Shown here: piece after piece, positions 16,072 through 23,361 of the stretch
Position numbering within the stretch: the first letter of the stretch is position 1
Layout of the letters: each line of letters starts with the position of its first letter
Assembly: GCA_002490705.1 (NCBI GenBank)
Contig: DKUO01000023.1
Span: 1 to 64,000, forward strand
Direction: 5' to 3'
Length of the DNA: 64,000 bases
Source of the DNA: Lachnospiraceae bacterium UBA7202
GTDB lineage: Bacteria; Bacillota; Clostridia; Lachnospirales; Lachnospiraceae
Notes under the pieces: model-generated
Told to the model about the DNA's origin: nothing
The model's input: the letters and a program-made list of their open reading frames with translations, nothing else
The model's database searches: none
Translations under genes and position numbers: made by a program

Positions 16072-17040
16072 TTACGCCTTACCATCAGAACCGAGCACAT
16101 TCTTAATCTTGTGTGCAACCATATCCTTAACGGCCTGTCTTGCGGGCTTCAGATACTGGCGGGGATCAAAGTGATCAGGATGCTCCGCAAAGTACTTACG
16201 GATATTACCTGTCATAGCCAGACGGATATCGGAGTCAATGTTGATCTTACATACAGCAAGCTCCGCCGCCTTACGCAACTGCTCCTCCGGAATACCTACT
16301 GCATCGGGCATATTTCCACCGTACTGGTTTACCATCTTTACGAACTCCTGCGGCACGGAAGAAGAACCGTGAAGCACGATCGGGAAACCGGGCAGTCTCT
16401 TGATGCACTCCTCCAACACGTCGAAGCGAAGCGGAGGGGGAACCAGAATGCCGTCGGCATTTCTCGTGCACTGTGCGGCAGTAAACTTGTATGCGCCGTG
16501 GGAAGTACCGATTGCAATCGCGAGGGAATCACAGCCTGTCTTGTCAACAAACTCCTCAACCTCCTCAGGACGGGTGTAGGACTCCTTACCGGCCTCCACG
16601 GAAACCTCATCCTCAACGCCTGCCAGTGTGCCAAGCTCTGCCTCAACCACTACGCCGTTCGCATGTGCATACTCAACTACCTGCTTGGTCAGCGCAATGT
16701 TATCCTCAAAAGATTTGGAGGAAGCATCGATCATAACGGAGGTAAATCCGCCGTCGATACAGGATTTACAAAGCTCAAAGGTATCGCCGTGATCAAGGTG
16801 CAGAGCAATCGGGATCTCCGGATTCTCCGCTACAGCCGCCTCAACCAGCTTCACCAGATAGGTGTGGTTCGCGTATGCGCGCGCACCCTTGGAAACCTGC
16901 AGGATAACGGGGCTCTTCAGCTCACCGGCAGCCTCGGTAATACCCTGAACGATCTCCATGTTGTTCACGTTGAAGGCACCGACTGCATAGCCGCCGTTAT
17001 AAGCCTTCTTAAACATTTCGGTTGTTGTTACTAATGCCAT
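16072..17040 (-). CDS. fba: Class II fructose-1,6-bisphosphate aldolase
   Basis: 322 residues. Zinc-dependent aldolase marks: ALHLDHGD (the catalytic Asp and zinc His), VMIDASSKSFEDNI, VEAELGTLAG (zinc-ligand region), and AIGTSHGAYKF, FPIVLHGSSSVP and NIDSDIRLAM (phosphate and zinc sites). It splits fructose-1,6-bisphosphate into two triose phosphates in glycolysis and acts in reverse in gluconeogenesis, in the cytoplasm. GAAAGGAAG lies before the ATG. A strong promoter sits 63 bp upstream and a terminator follows, so it is a single-gene unit, fitting a highly expressed glycolytic enzyme. Confidence 0.97.
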   Translation of the reverse strand: MALVTTTEMFKKAYNGGYAVGAFNVNNMEIVQGITEAAGELKSPVILQVSKGARAYANHTYLVKLVEAAVAENPEIPIALHLDHGDTFELCKSCIDGGFTSVMIDASSKSFEDNIALTKQVVEYAHANGVVVEAELGTLAGVEDEVSVEAGKESYTRPEEVEEFVDKTGCDSLAIAIGTSHGAYKFTAAQCTRNADGILVPPPLRFDVLEECIKRLPGFPIVLHGSSSVPQEFVKMVNQYGGNMPDAVGIPEEQLRKAAELAVCKINIDSDIRLAMTGNIRKYFAEHPDHFDPRQYLKPARQAVKDMVAHKIKNVLGSDGKA

Positions 17041-17102
17041 AATGTTTACTTCCTTTCTATTAGAATTTTTTATTACTTTCCATCATCTGGAATCCAATTT
17101 TT

Positions 17103-17131
17103 ATTTTAACAGCCAGTCCTGAGAAAGTCAA
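17103..17131 (-). promoter_or_regulatory. sigma-A promoter of fba
   Basis: On the minus strand TTGACT (17126-17131), 17 bp, TAAAAT (17103-17108), 63 bp before the fba start. Confidence 0.7.
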
Positions 17132-17155
17132 CAACTCTGCGGCGTCTGTGCCTTA

Positions 17156-18055
17156 TCATTCCGGTTCCTTCGGAACTCTGATTTCCAGCGCCTGATGCCA
17201 GCTTTCGATCTCCACCGCAAGATGTTCTCCGCCGAATTCCCCGTCCAGTGTCCATGCTACCGGCTCCTCTGATTCCACTTTCAACTTCTCAGTGGTAAAA
17301 GTATAAATATGCTCCGACTTCACGCGCTTATCCACCAGAGCGCGGATAATATTATTAATTTCGAGCGGATTCGTCGGCTTGCGGATCAGCGTCACCTCAA
17401 AAAGGCCGTCATCCAACGCCACATTCTGTCCCGTGATTCCCCGGAAACCCCCGACCGAATGGGAATTGGTAATCATGCCATAGAGAAATTCTCCCTCGAT
17501 CACGCTCTCCTTACAGGTAATCTTCAACGGGTAAGAGCGCACAGAAGGCAGGCGTTTCACTCCTTCTATCAGATAAGCCGCATGTCCGAGTACGTTTTTC
17601 GTGTCCTGGGGCGTCCCGTAAGACACATCCGTAAAAATGCCAAACGCGGCCACATAGATGAATATGCTATGGTTAAATTTCCCCACATCGCAGGCAAAAT
17701 TCCTTCCATTCACTACCACATCCGCGGCCCGCAGCATATTTTTGGGAATGCCCAGACTGTTGGCAAAGTCGTTTGTGCTGCCGGCCGGCACATATCCCAC
17801 GGGAAGTCTCTGTTTTGACTTCATCATGCCCGAGACAACCTCATCTAACGTTCCGTCACCGCCGCTGCATACGACAATTTCGTAGCCGTCCCTTCTCTCC
17901 TGCACAGCCTTGACAGCATCGCCTGCCGCCTGCGTCGGATAGGCTGTCACTTCATAACCTGCCTTTACAAACGTATCAATGATATCCAGAAGATTACTTC
18001 TGATCTGCGCTTTTCCCGCTCTCGGATTATAAACAAAGAGCATCTGTTTTGCCAT
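17156..18055 (-). CDS. Diacylglycerol/sphingosine-type lipid kinase (YegS/DgkB family)
   Basis: 299 residues. N-terminal catalytic domain: FVYNPRAGK at the start, the nucleotide loop CSGGDGTLDEVVSGMM and PVGYVPAGSTNDFANSLGIP. The C-terminal beta-sandwich has DGLFEVTLIRKP and WTLDGEFGGE. These enzymes phosphorylate diacylglycerol or related lipids to recycle them into membrane lipid synthesis; the exact substrate is not readable. ATG at 18055 has GGGAGG 7 nt upstream. It lies behind the crh terminator and two further hairpins, so it may be expressed separately from the whiA-crh block. Confidence 0.92.
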   Translation of the reverse strand: MAKQMLFVYNPRAGKAQIRSNLLDIIDTFVKAGYEVTAYPTQAAGDAVKAVQERRDGYEIVVCSGGDGTLDEVVSGMMKSKQRLPVGYVPAGSTNDFANSLGIPKNMLRAADVVVNGRNFACDVGKFNHSIFIYVAAFGIFTDVSYGTPQDTKNVLGHAAYLIEGVKRLPSVRSYPLKITCKESVIEGEFLYGMITNSHSVGGFRGITGQNVALDDGLFEVTLIRKPTNPLEINNIIRALVDKRVKSEHIYTFTTEKLKVESEEPVAWTLDGEFGGEHLAVEIESWHQALEIRVPKEPE

Positions 18056-18076
18056 AGCCAAGCCTCCCATTATAAT

Positions 18077-18149
18077 CGAGCAGGAATACCTTCCTGCTCG
18101 CCGCGCGGCCCGTGCGCCGCTTTAGCGGCATATTTCCTCTGCACGGGCC
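18077..18149 (-). repeat. two successive hairpins ahead of the lipid kinase gene
   Basis: CGAGCAGGAA / TTCCTGCTCG (18077-18086 and 18091-18100) is a perfect 10-bp stem with a 4-nt loop, 9 nt before the ribosome site. GGCCCGTGC (18107-18115) pairs with GCACGGGCC (18141-18149), with an inner CCGCT/AGCGG stem. Neither has a U-run, so they are more likely leader or processing structures than terminators. Confidence 0.5.
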
Positions 18150-18154
18150 TGCGC

Positions 18155-18190
18155 ATAAAAACAGCTGCCCAGAACACGACCCTGAGCAGC
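18155..18190 (-). terminator. terminator after crh
   Basis: On the minus strand GCTGCTCAG (18182-18190) pairs with CTGGGCAGC (18164-18172), 9 bp with one G-U, and TGTTTTTATG follows. It ends the rapZ-whiA-crh transcript. Confidence 0.7.
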
Positions 18191-18233
18191 CTGCAATTAT
18201 GCCTTATCAAATGTCAATCCTGTCGCGCCTATC

Positions 18234-18488
18234 CTACTTGGTGGTCAGGAATTTTTCGATCTGTGCAACCGCAGTCTCCTCATCCGTTCCGTCCGCAGTC
18301 ACTACTACCTCTGCACCGCTCTCCAGTCCCATGCTCATCATACCCATGATACTCTTCGCGTTTACCTTTTTGTTGTCAGAACCAAGGTAGATGGTGCTCT
18401 CAAACTGGCTTGCTACCTGCACCAGCATAGCCACCGGGCGCGCCTCGAGCCCTGTCTCCAGTTTGATCTGGATTGACTTCTGAATCAT
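18234..18488 (-). CDS. crh: Crh-like HPr paralogue lacking the catalytic histidine
   Basis: 84 residues, full-length HPr fold. The phosphotransfer site normally reads GLHARP with His15; here it is GLEARP, with Glu at 15. The regulatory Ser46 is kept in NAKSIMGMMSMGL. A protein that cannot carry PTS phosphate but can be phosphorylated by HPr kinase is the definition of Crh, which acts with CcpA in catabolite repression. The Bacillus crh replaces His15 with Gln. The gene ends the whiA-rapZ cluster, as in Bacillus, and hprK lies 4 kb upstream in the same orientation. A terminator follows. Confidence 0.88.
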   Translation of the reverse strand: MIQKSIQIKLETGLEARPVAMLVQVASQFESTIYLGSDNKKVNAKSIMGMMSMGLESGAEVVVTADGTDEETAVAQIEKFLTTK

Positions 18489-18506
18489 AATATTTTCCTC
18501 CTCTTT

Positions 18507-19409
18507 TTATGATCTGATTTTGTCAGCAATTTCGCTCAGCCTGCGCAATCTATGATTTACCCCGGATTTCCCCACAACCGGCTCCAGATATCCGCCCAGC
18601 TCTTTCAGGGCCGCGTCCGGATATTCCAGCCGTACTTCCGCCATCTGCCGCAGATTGTCCGGAAGATTTTCAAAGCCATACCTGTCTCTAATCAGAAGAA
18701 TATCCTCAATCTGTCTTCCGGCCGCAGTCACCGTTTTGGAAATGTTGGCCGTCTCACAGTTGACTCTCCTGTTGATGGAGTTACGCATCTCTTTCAGGAT
18801 TCTCATATTTTCCAATTCCATCAAAGATACATGCGCGCCCATCACATTAAGCAGATCCACAATGCCCGCGCCCTCTTTCAGATAAACGACATGGTACTTT
18901 TTCCTTCCTATGATCCTTGCCTCAATCTGAAATTCCAAAAGCATCTCCTGTAGCTGCAACGCCTGCGCCTTCTCATCACAGACGAACTCAAGATGATAGC
19001 TTTTCTTTGGGTCGCTCATGGAACCCACACACAAAAAAGCGCCACGCAGATAGGCTCTTGCACAACAGGAACTCTTAACCAGAAGTGGATTGACCGTTTG
19101 AGTCAGGTCGATCTTACCACTCTCATCCCCGGCAAGGCACAATGCCTGCAACACTCTGCGTTCCTTCTCGTCGTCGGGGATCGCTCTCTGTTTACCCCGC
19201 ATAACAGTTTCTATATTAAATGTTTTTTTTAATAATGTAAAGCACTTTCTCGCAACTGCATCATTTTCCGTGTCCAGACACAGATGCCGCCCGCCGTCGC
19301 AGACTCCGCCGCCGAAAAACAAAAGCGCCGCAAGCTCTGCTAGCTGACAATGTCTGGCCGTGCTCACATGGGCCGCGAGTTCCTCCTTTACACTCCCGGA
19401 AAAAGACAT
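18507..19409 (-). CDS. whiA: WhiA-type DNA-binding protein
   Basis: 300 residues. An N-terminal region related to LAGLIDADG homing endonucleases includes FFGGGVCDGG and the CCARAYLRGAFLCVGSMSDP segment. It is followed by a C-terminal helix-turn-helix (NRRVNCETANISKTVTAAGR, then LPDNLRQMAEVRLEYPDAAL). WhiA controls cell division and sporulation genes in actinobacteria and affects chromosome segregation in Bacillus. It sits between rapZ and crh with gaps of under 20 bp, the conserved order in Bacillota, so it is clearly co-transcribed with them. Confidence 0.95.
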   Translation of the reverse strand: MSFSGSVKEELAAHVSTARHCQLAELAALLFFGGGVCDGGRHLCLDTENDAVARKCFTLLKKTFNIETVMRGKQRAIPDDEKERRVLQALCLAGDESGKIDLTQTVNPLLVKSSCCARAYLRGAFLCVGSMSDPKKSYHLEFVCDEKAQALQLQEMLLEFQIEARIIGRKKYHVVYLKEGAGIVDLLNVMGAHVSLMELENMRILKEMRNSINRRVNCETANISKTVTAAGRQIEDILLIRDRYGFENLPDNLRQMAEVRLEYPDAALKELGGYLEPVVGKSGVNHRLRRLSEIADKIRS

Positions 19410-19420
19410 AACTCTTCCTC

Positions 19421-20278
19421 TTATTTTTCCACATCCCGATGATACAGCTTCACGCCATAGGTTCCGTGATCCTTCATTTCCGCATAAAGCGCATTTGCAA
19501 GAGTCACGCTCCTGTGCTTCCCGCCGGTACAGCCAATGCCGATCACAAGCTGATGTTTGCCCTCTTTTACATAATTTGGAATCAGAAAATCCAACATGTC
19601 CACAAGTTGTTTCAAAAATGTACCTGCCTCAGGAAAACCCATCACATAATCCTGAACCTCTTTGTCGTTTCCCGTCTTATATTTCAATTCATCAATATAG
19701 AACGGATTGGGCAGAAACCGCACATCAAAAACCAAATCGGCATCCGCGGGAATTCCCTTTTTGAAACCAAAAGAAAGAATCGTCACCATCAGAGAATTGT
19801 ATTCCTTGTTTTTGACAAAGATACTGTCAATCTCCTCTTTGAGCTCTCTGGTCAGAAGATGGGACGTATCAATGATATAATCCGCTTTCTCTCGAATCTC
19901 CTTTAAGATTTCCCGCTCCCTGTGAATCCCCTCTTCCACCCTGCCCTCAGGGGAAAGCGGGTGCAGTCTCCTTGTCTCCTTATAACGTTTCAGAAGAACG
20001 TTGTCATCAGCCTCCAGAAAGAGAATCTCAAAAAGATAGCCATTTTCCTTCAGCTGATCCAAAGTGCTCCTCACACCGCCAAACGCCTGATCTGCGCGCA
20101 CATCAAGTCCCAGTGCAACCTTGTTGACCTCGCTTGCAGGCGTCGTAATCAACTCCGCAAACTTCTCAATCAACGCCACCGGCAGATTATCCACGCAGTA
20201 AAAACCCACATCCTCCAACATTTTCATGGCGGTCCGCTTTCCCGAACCGCTCATTCCCGTTACGATCACAAATCTCAT
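19421..20278 (-). CDS. rapZ: RapZ/YvcJ nucleotide-binding protein
   Basis: 285 residues. A P-loop GMSGSGKRTA lies at the N-terminus, followed by YCVDNLPVALI. The C-terminal half carries the conserved VIGIGCTGGKHRSVTLANAL. In enterobacteria RapZ guides RNase E to small RNAs of the amino-sugar pathway; in Bacillus YvcJ binds nucleotides and affects competence. Residues 8-15 of the P-loop end in Lys-Arg rather than Lys-Ser. The gene lies 27 bp after murB and 11 bp before whiA, in one operon. Confidence 0.95.
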   Translation of the reverse strand: MRFVIVTGMSGSGKRTAMKMLEDVGFYCVDNLPVALIEKFAELITTPASEVNKVALGLDVRADQAFGGVRSTLDQLKENGYLFEILFLEADDNVLLKRYKETRRLHPLSPEGRVEEGIHREREILKEIREKADYIIDTSHLLTRELKEEIDSIFVKNKEYNSLMVTILSFGFKKGIPADADLVFDVRFLPNPFYIDELKYKTGNDKEVQDYVMGFPEAGTFLKQLVDMLDFLIPNYVKEGKHQLVIGIGCTGGKHRSVTLANALYAEMKDHGTYGVKLYHRDVEK

Positions 20279-20305
20279 GTTGTTCGTATGCCTCTTTCTT
20301 CTGTG

Positions 20306-21217
20306 CTAAAAATCTCCCAAAAAAACGACCTCCGGTTCCAGTCTGACATGGAACCGATCCCGCACGCGCTCCTGTATCTCCTCGATCACTTCCTTGATAT
20401 CTGCCGCTGTCGCCCCTCCGGCATTAATCACGAATCCGCAATGCTTCTCTGAAACCTGCGCGCCGCCGATACGATAACCGCGGAGCCCCGCATCCATGAT
20501 AAGTTTCCCCGCATAATAACCCTCCGGCCTTTTAAAGGTACTGCCCGCGCTCGGATACTCCAACGGCTGCTTGCTCTTCCGCTGTTTCATCAGTTCCTCC
20601 ATCTTCGCACCGATCTCCTCCTCATTGCCGGGCGTCAGCTTGAGAACGACTCCCAGTACGATAAAAGGTCTGTCTTTGATGATGCTGGTGCGATAGCCAA
20701 ACTCCATCGTGTCATTATCCAAAGTCAGAATCTGTCCCTCTTTGTCCATCACACGAACCATCTGCACAATCTGTTTCATCTCTCCGCCGTAAGCACCGGC
20801 ATTCATCACAATAGCGCCACCCACAGTTCCCGGAATTCCCGCCGCAAACTCCAAGCCGCTTAAGCCCTTTTCCTTTGCGACAGTGGCAACCAGCGAAAGC
20901 GGCGCACTGGCCCCCACCGCAATGTGATTCTGTTCGACACGGATGCCTCCCATCCGTTTTCCCATTTTCACAATCACGCCCCGGTAGCCCTTATCGCCCA
21001 CCAGCAGATTGCTTCCGTTTCCCAGGACAAAATAATCCTGCTCTAACCGTCCCAGATAAGAGATAATCTGCGCCAGTTCGTCCTTGGTTTCCACAACGAT
21101 CATGCACTCTGCCTCGCCGCCCACCCGAAAGGTGGTATACTTACTCATCGGCTCATGAAACAATAATCTCTCCTCAGGAACAATCGTCCTGATATGTTCA
21201 TACATTGATGCACTCAA
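20306..21217 (-). CDS. murB: UDP-N-acetylenolpyruvoylglucosamine reductase
   Basis: 303 residues, type II MurB. FAD-binding marks: MSKYTTFRVGGEAECMI, VLGNGSNLLVGDKGYRG, AGIPGTVGGAIVMNAGAYGGE. Catalytic parts: AGSTFKRPEGYYAGKLI with the proton-donor serine, VSEKHCGFVINAGGATA, and EPEVVFLGDF with the closing glutamate. It makes UDP-MurNAc for peptidoglycan in the cytoplasm. It is the first gene after the tandem-repeat region, followed by rapZ, a linkage common in clostridia. Confidence 0.96.
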   Translation of the reverse strand: MSASMYEHIRTIVPEERLLFHEPMSKYTTFRVGGEAECMIVVETKDELAQIISYLGRLEQDYFVLGNGSNLLVGDKGYRGVIVKMGKRMGGIRVEQNHIAVGASAPLSLVATVAKEKGLSGLEFAAGIPGTVGGAIVMNAGAYGGEMKQIVQMVRVMDKEGQILTLDNDTMEFGYRTSIIKDRPFIVLGVVLKLTPGNEEEIGAKMEELMKQRKSKQPLEYPSAGSTFKRPEGYYAGKLIMDAGLRGYRIGGAQVSEKHCGFVINAGGATAADIKEVIEEIQERVRDRFHVRLEPEVVFLGDF

Positions 21218-21307
21218 TTTCTACCCCTGCTCATTTCTTTCTATATTAATATATCCCGAACGTGCCATATAAATTCCAAACCCAATTTCTCACTCTGAGT
21301 TTGTTCA

Positions 21308-21371
21308 GGATTGAGCTTGCTCAGGATTGAGCTTGCTCAGGATTGAGCTTGCTCAGGATTGAGCTTGCTCA
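21308..21371. repeat. four tandem copies of a 16-bp palindromic unit
   Basis: The unit GGATTGAGCTTGCTCA is repeated four times without change (21308, 21324, 21340, 21356). A decayed copy (CTGAGTTTGTTCA) precedes it. Each unit contains ATTGAGC-TT-GCTCA, so a transcript can form a series of small hairpins. It begins 6 bp beyond the glcK stop, between glcK and murB. Confidence 0.9.
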
Positions 21372-21376
21372 ATCAG

Positions 21377-22312
21377 TTATAGGACCAGACGGGCCGCGCC
21401 GTAAATCCCCGCGTCATTTCCCAATGTGGCAAGCGCAAAGATCACATTTCTGCTGCCGTGGAAAGTTGTCCTCTCAAAAGCAGGCTTAATATAGTCAAAG
21501 AGCACCTCTCCCGCTTTGGAGACGCCGCCGCCAATGACAAAAATTTCAGGATTGATGATACCCGCAACCACACCCAGACCTTTGCCCAGATATTCGCCGA
21601 ACTGCTTTGCAATCTCTATCGCCAGCTCATCCCCTGCCTTTACTGCGTCAAACACGGTCTTGGCGGACACCTCCCCGTTTCGCAGAACGCTGTCCTTATC
21701 ACTGGCCTTTAGCGCACGATTGGCCAATCTGGTAATTCCCGTAGCCGAAGCATACTCCTCCAGACAGCCATAATTTCCACAGCCGCAGGCTTCTGTCTCA
21801 TGATCCTCCACATGAATATGACCGATCTCTCCGCCCGCGCCCGTAGCGCCTGTCATGATCTCGCCGTTTACGATAATACCGCCGCCGACTCCTGTTCCAA
21901 GGGTAACCGCCACCAAATTTTTATGGCCCTGTCCACCGCCCTTCCACATTTCTCCGAGCGCCGCCACATTGGCATCATTACCGCCCTCCACCCGCATACC
22001 GTCTAAAAGCGCGGTGAGTGTTTCCTTCATGTTCAGCTCCGACCACCCTAAATTGACAGCCTTGTGCACCACGCCGCTTTTTTCTACAGGGCCGGGCACG
22101 CCGATACCGACGCCTATTACATCATCCTTTGTAATCGCCTTCTCCGCCATCTTTTCTTTGACGCTGGCCGCAATATCAGGCAAAATATTCTCTCCGTTAT
22201 TCGCCGTCCTTGTGGGAATCTCCCACTTGTCCAGCACATTGCCATCCTTGTCAAACAGCCCCATTTTAACAGTGGTTCCACCCACGTCTACCCCAAATAC
22301 ATAATTCGCCAT
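21377..22312 (-). CDS. glcK: ROK-family glucokinase
   Basis: 311 residues. ATP-binding motif FGVDVGGTTVKMGLFD at the start; sugar site VEGGNDANVAALGE with the catalytic Asp; ROK signature in LGTGVGGGIIVNG; zinc motif CGCGNYGCLEEYAS; and a closing VIGGGVSKAG. It phosphorylates free glucose to glucose-6-phosphate, such as that released by the GH3 enzyme encoded 8 kb away. AAGGAG lies 9 nt before the ATG. It is directly behind hprK, linking glucose use and catabolite signalling. Confidence 0.94.
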   Translation of the reverse strand: MANYVFGVDVGGTTVKMGLFDKDGNVLDKWEIPTRTANNGENILPDIAASVKEKMAEKAITKDDVIGVGIGVPGPVEKSGVVHKAVNLGWSELNMKETLTALLDGMRVEGGNDANVAALGEMWKGGGQGHKNLVAVTLGTGVGGGIIVNGEIMTGATGAGGEIGHIHVEDHETEACGCGNYGCLEEYASATGITRLANRALKASDKDSVLRNGEVSAKTVFDAVKAGDELAIEIAKQFGEYLGKGLGVVAGIINPEIFVIGGGVSKAGEVLFDYIKPAFERTTFHGSRNVIFALATLGNDAGIYGAARLVL

Positions 22313-22336
22313 GCGATTTCTCTCCTTTTCTTAAAA

Positions 22337-23278
22337 TCAGTCTTCGTCCTCATCACGCCCATGCGCAAGAGAATTCTGCACGCGCTTGTAAAGCTCCTGC
22401 GCCGCATTATACCCCATCTTCTTCTGTCTGTGATTGGCAGCGGCAGACTCGCAGATAATCGCCAGATTACGTCCCGGTCTGATCGGAATACTGTGACAGG
22501 CAATGCGATTACCCAGATACTCAGTATATTCTTCCTCCAATCCCAGCCTGTCATACTCCTTATCCTTATCCCAGTCCTCAAGGCGGATTACCAGATCAAT
22601 ATTCTGGGTATCTCTGACACTGGACGCACCAAACAGTGCCTTCACATCCACAATGCCAATCCCTCGCAGCTCAATAAAGTGTTTCGTGATATCAGGCGCG
22701 GAACCGATCAGCGTATCTTCGCTGACACGCCTGATCTCCACCACATCATCCGTCACCAGACGGTGTCCTCTCTTAATTAATTCCAGCGCCGCCTCGGATT
22801 TACCGATACCGCTCTCACCTGTGATCAAAAGGCCCTCACCGTAAACGTCTACCAGCACGCCATGTACGGAAATACAGGGAGCAAGTTTTACGTTCAGCCA
22901 GCGGATCACCTCCGCCATACAGGCAGATGTCGCTTTTCTGCTCATCAGGATCGGTACGCCGTACTTCACCGCAACCTCCCTGAAAATTTCGTTCGGATGC
23001 AGCTCTCTGCAAAACAGAATGCCCGGCAGCGGATTATTTAAGAGCTTTTCAAAAATCTCCCGCTGTCTCTCCTCGTCCATTCCGTTCATATAGGAATATT
23101 CCACAAAGCCGACAATCTGTAGACGCGTCGTCTCAAAATGCTCGAAATATCCCGCCAGCTGCAATGCCGGCCTGTTAATATCCGGTTGCGTTATCTTGAT
23201 CTTTGAGGTATCAATCTCCGGTGTGAGATTCTCCCACTTAAATTTTTCAATTACCTTTGTCAAACTGATGCTTGCCAT
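22337..23278 (-). CDS. hprK: HPr kinase/phosphorylase
   Basis: 313 residues. P-loop GESGIGKSEAALELI in the C-terminal domain; signature RRVSEDTLIGSAP; LRGIGIVDVKALFGASSVRD; and IPIRPGRNLA near the end. The N-terminal domain resembles MurF. The enzyme phosphorylates Ser46 of HPr and of Crh when glycolytic intermediates are high, and removes the phosphate otherwise. Its Crh partner is encoded in this window. The gene follows uvrC after a terminator that overlaps the uvrC stop codon. Confidence 0.96.
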   Translation of the reverse strand: MASISLTKVIEKFKWENLTPEIDTSKIKITQPDINRPALQLAGYFEHFETTRLQIVGFVEYSYMNGMDEERQREIFEKLLNNPLPGILFCRELHPNEIFREVAVKYGVPILMSRKATSACMAEVIRWLNVKLAPCISVHGVLVDVYGEGLLITGESGIGKSEAALELIKRGHRLVTDDVVEIRRVSEDTLIGSAPDITKHFIELRGIGIVDVKALFGASSVRDTQNIDLVIRLEDWDKDKEYDRLGLEEEYTEYLGNRIACHSIPIRPGRNLAIICESAAANHRQKKMGYNAAQELYKRVQNSLAHGRDEDED

Positions 23279-23332
23279 AGTTTCCTCCTCACCGCACTTC
23301 TTCTCATTGCCACCGTGTATATCTTACCATAC

Positions 23333-23361
23333 AAAAAAGCCGCGCGCAATAAGCGGCGGCT
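23333..23361 (-). terminator. terminator overlapping the uvrC stop codon
   Basis: On the minus strand AGCCGC (23356-23361) pairs with GCGGCT (23338-23343), extended by CGC/GCG inside, and TTTTTTG follows. The stop codon of uvrC is part of the stem. Confidence 0.7.

Noticed and set aside
16111..17034. 307-residue open frame on the plus strand
   Set aside because: Complete antisense shadow of fba, whose motifs and promoter are clear.
21308..21371. possible CRISPR array
   Set aside because: The 16-bp units are directly adjacent, without spacers, and no cas genes are near; it is a simple tandem repeat.
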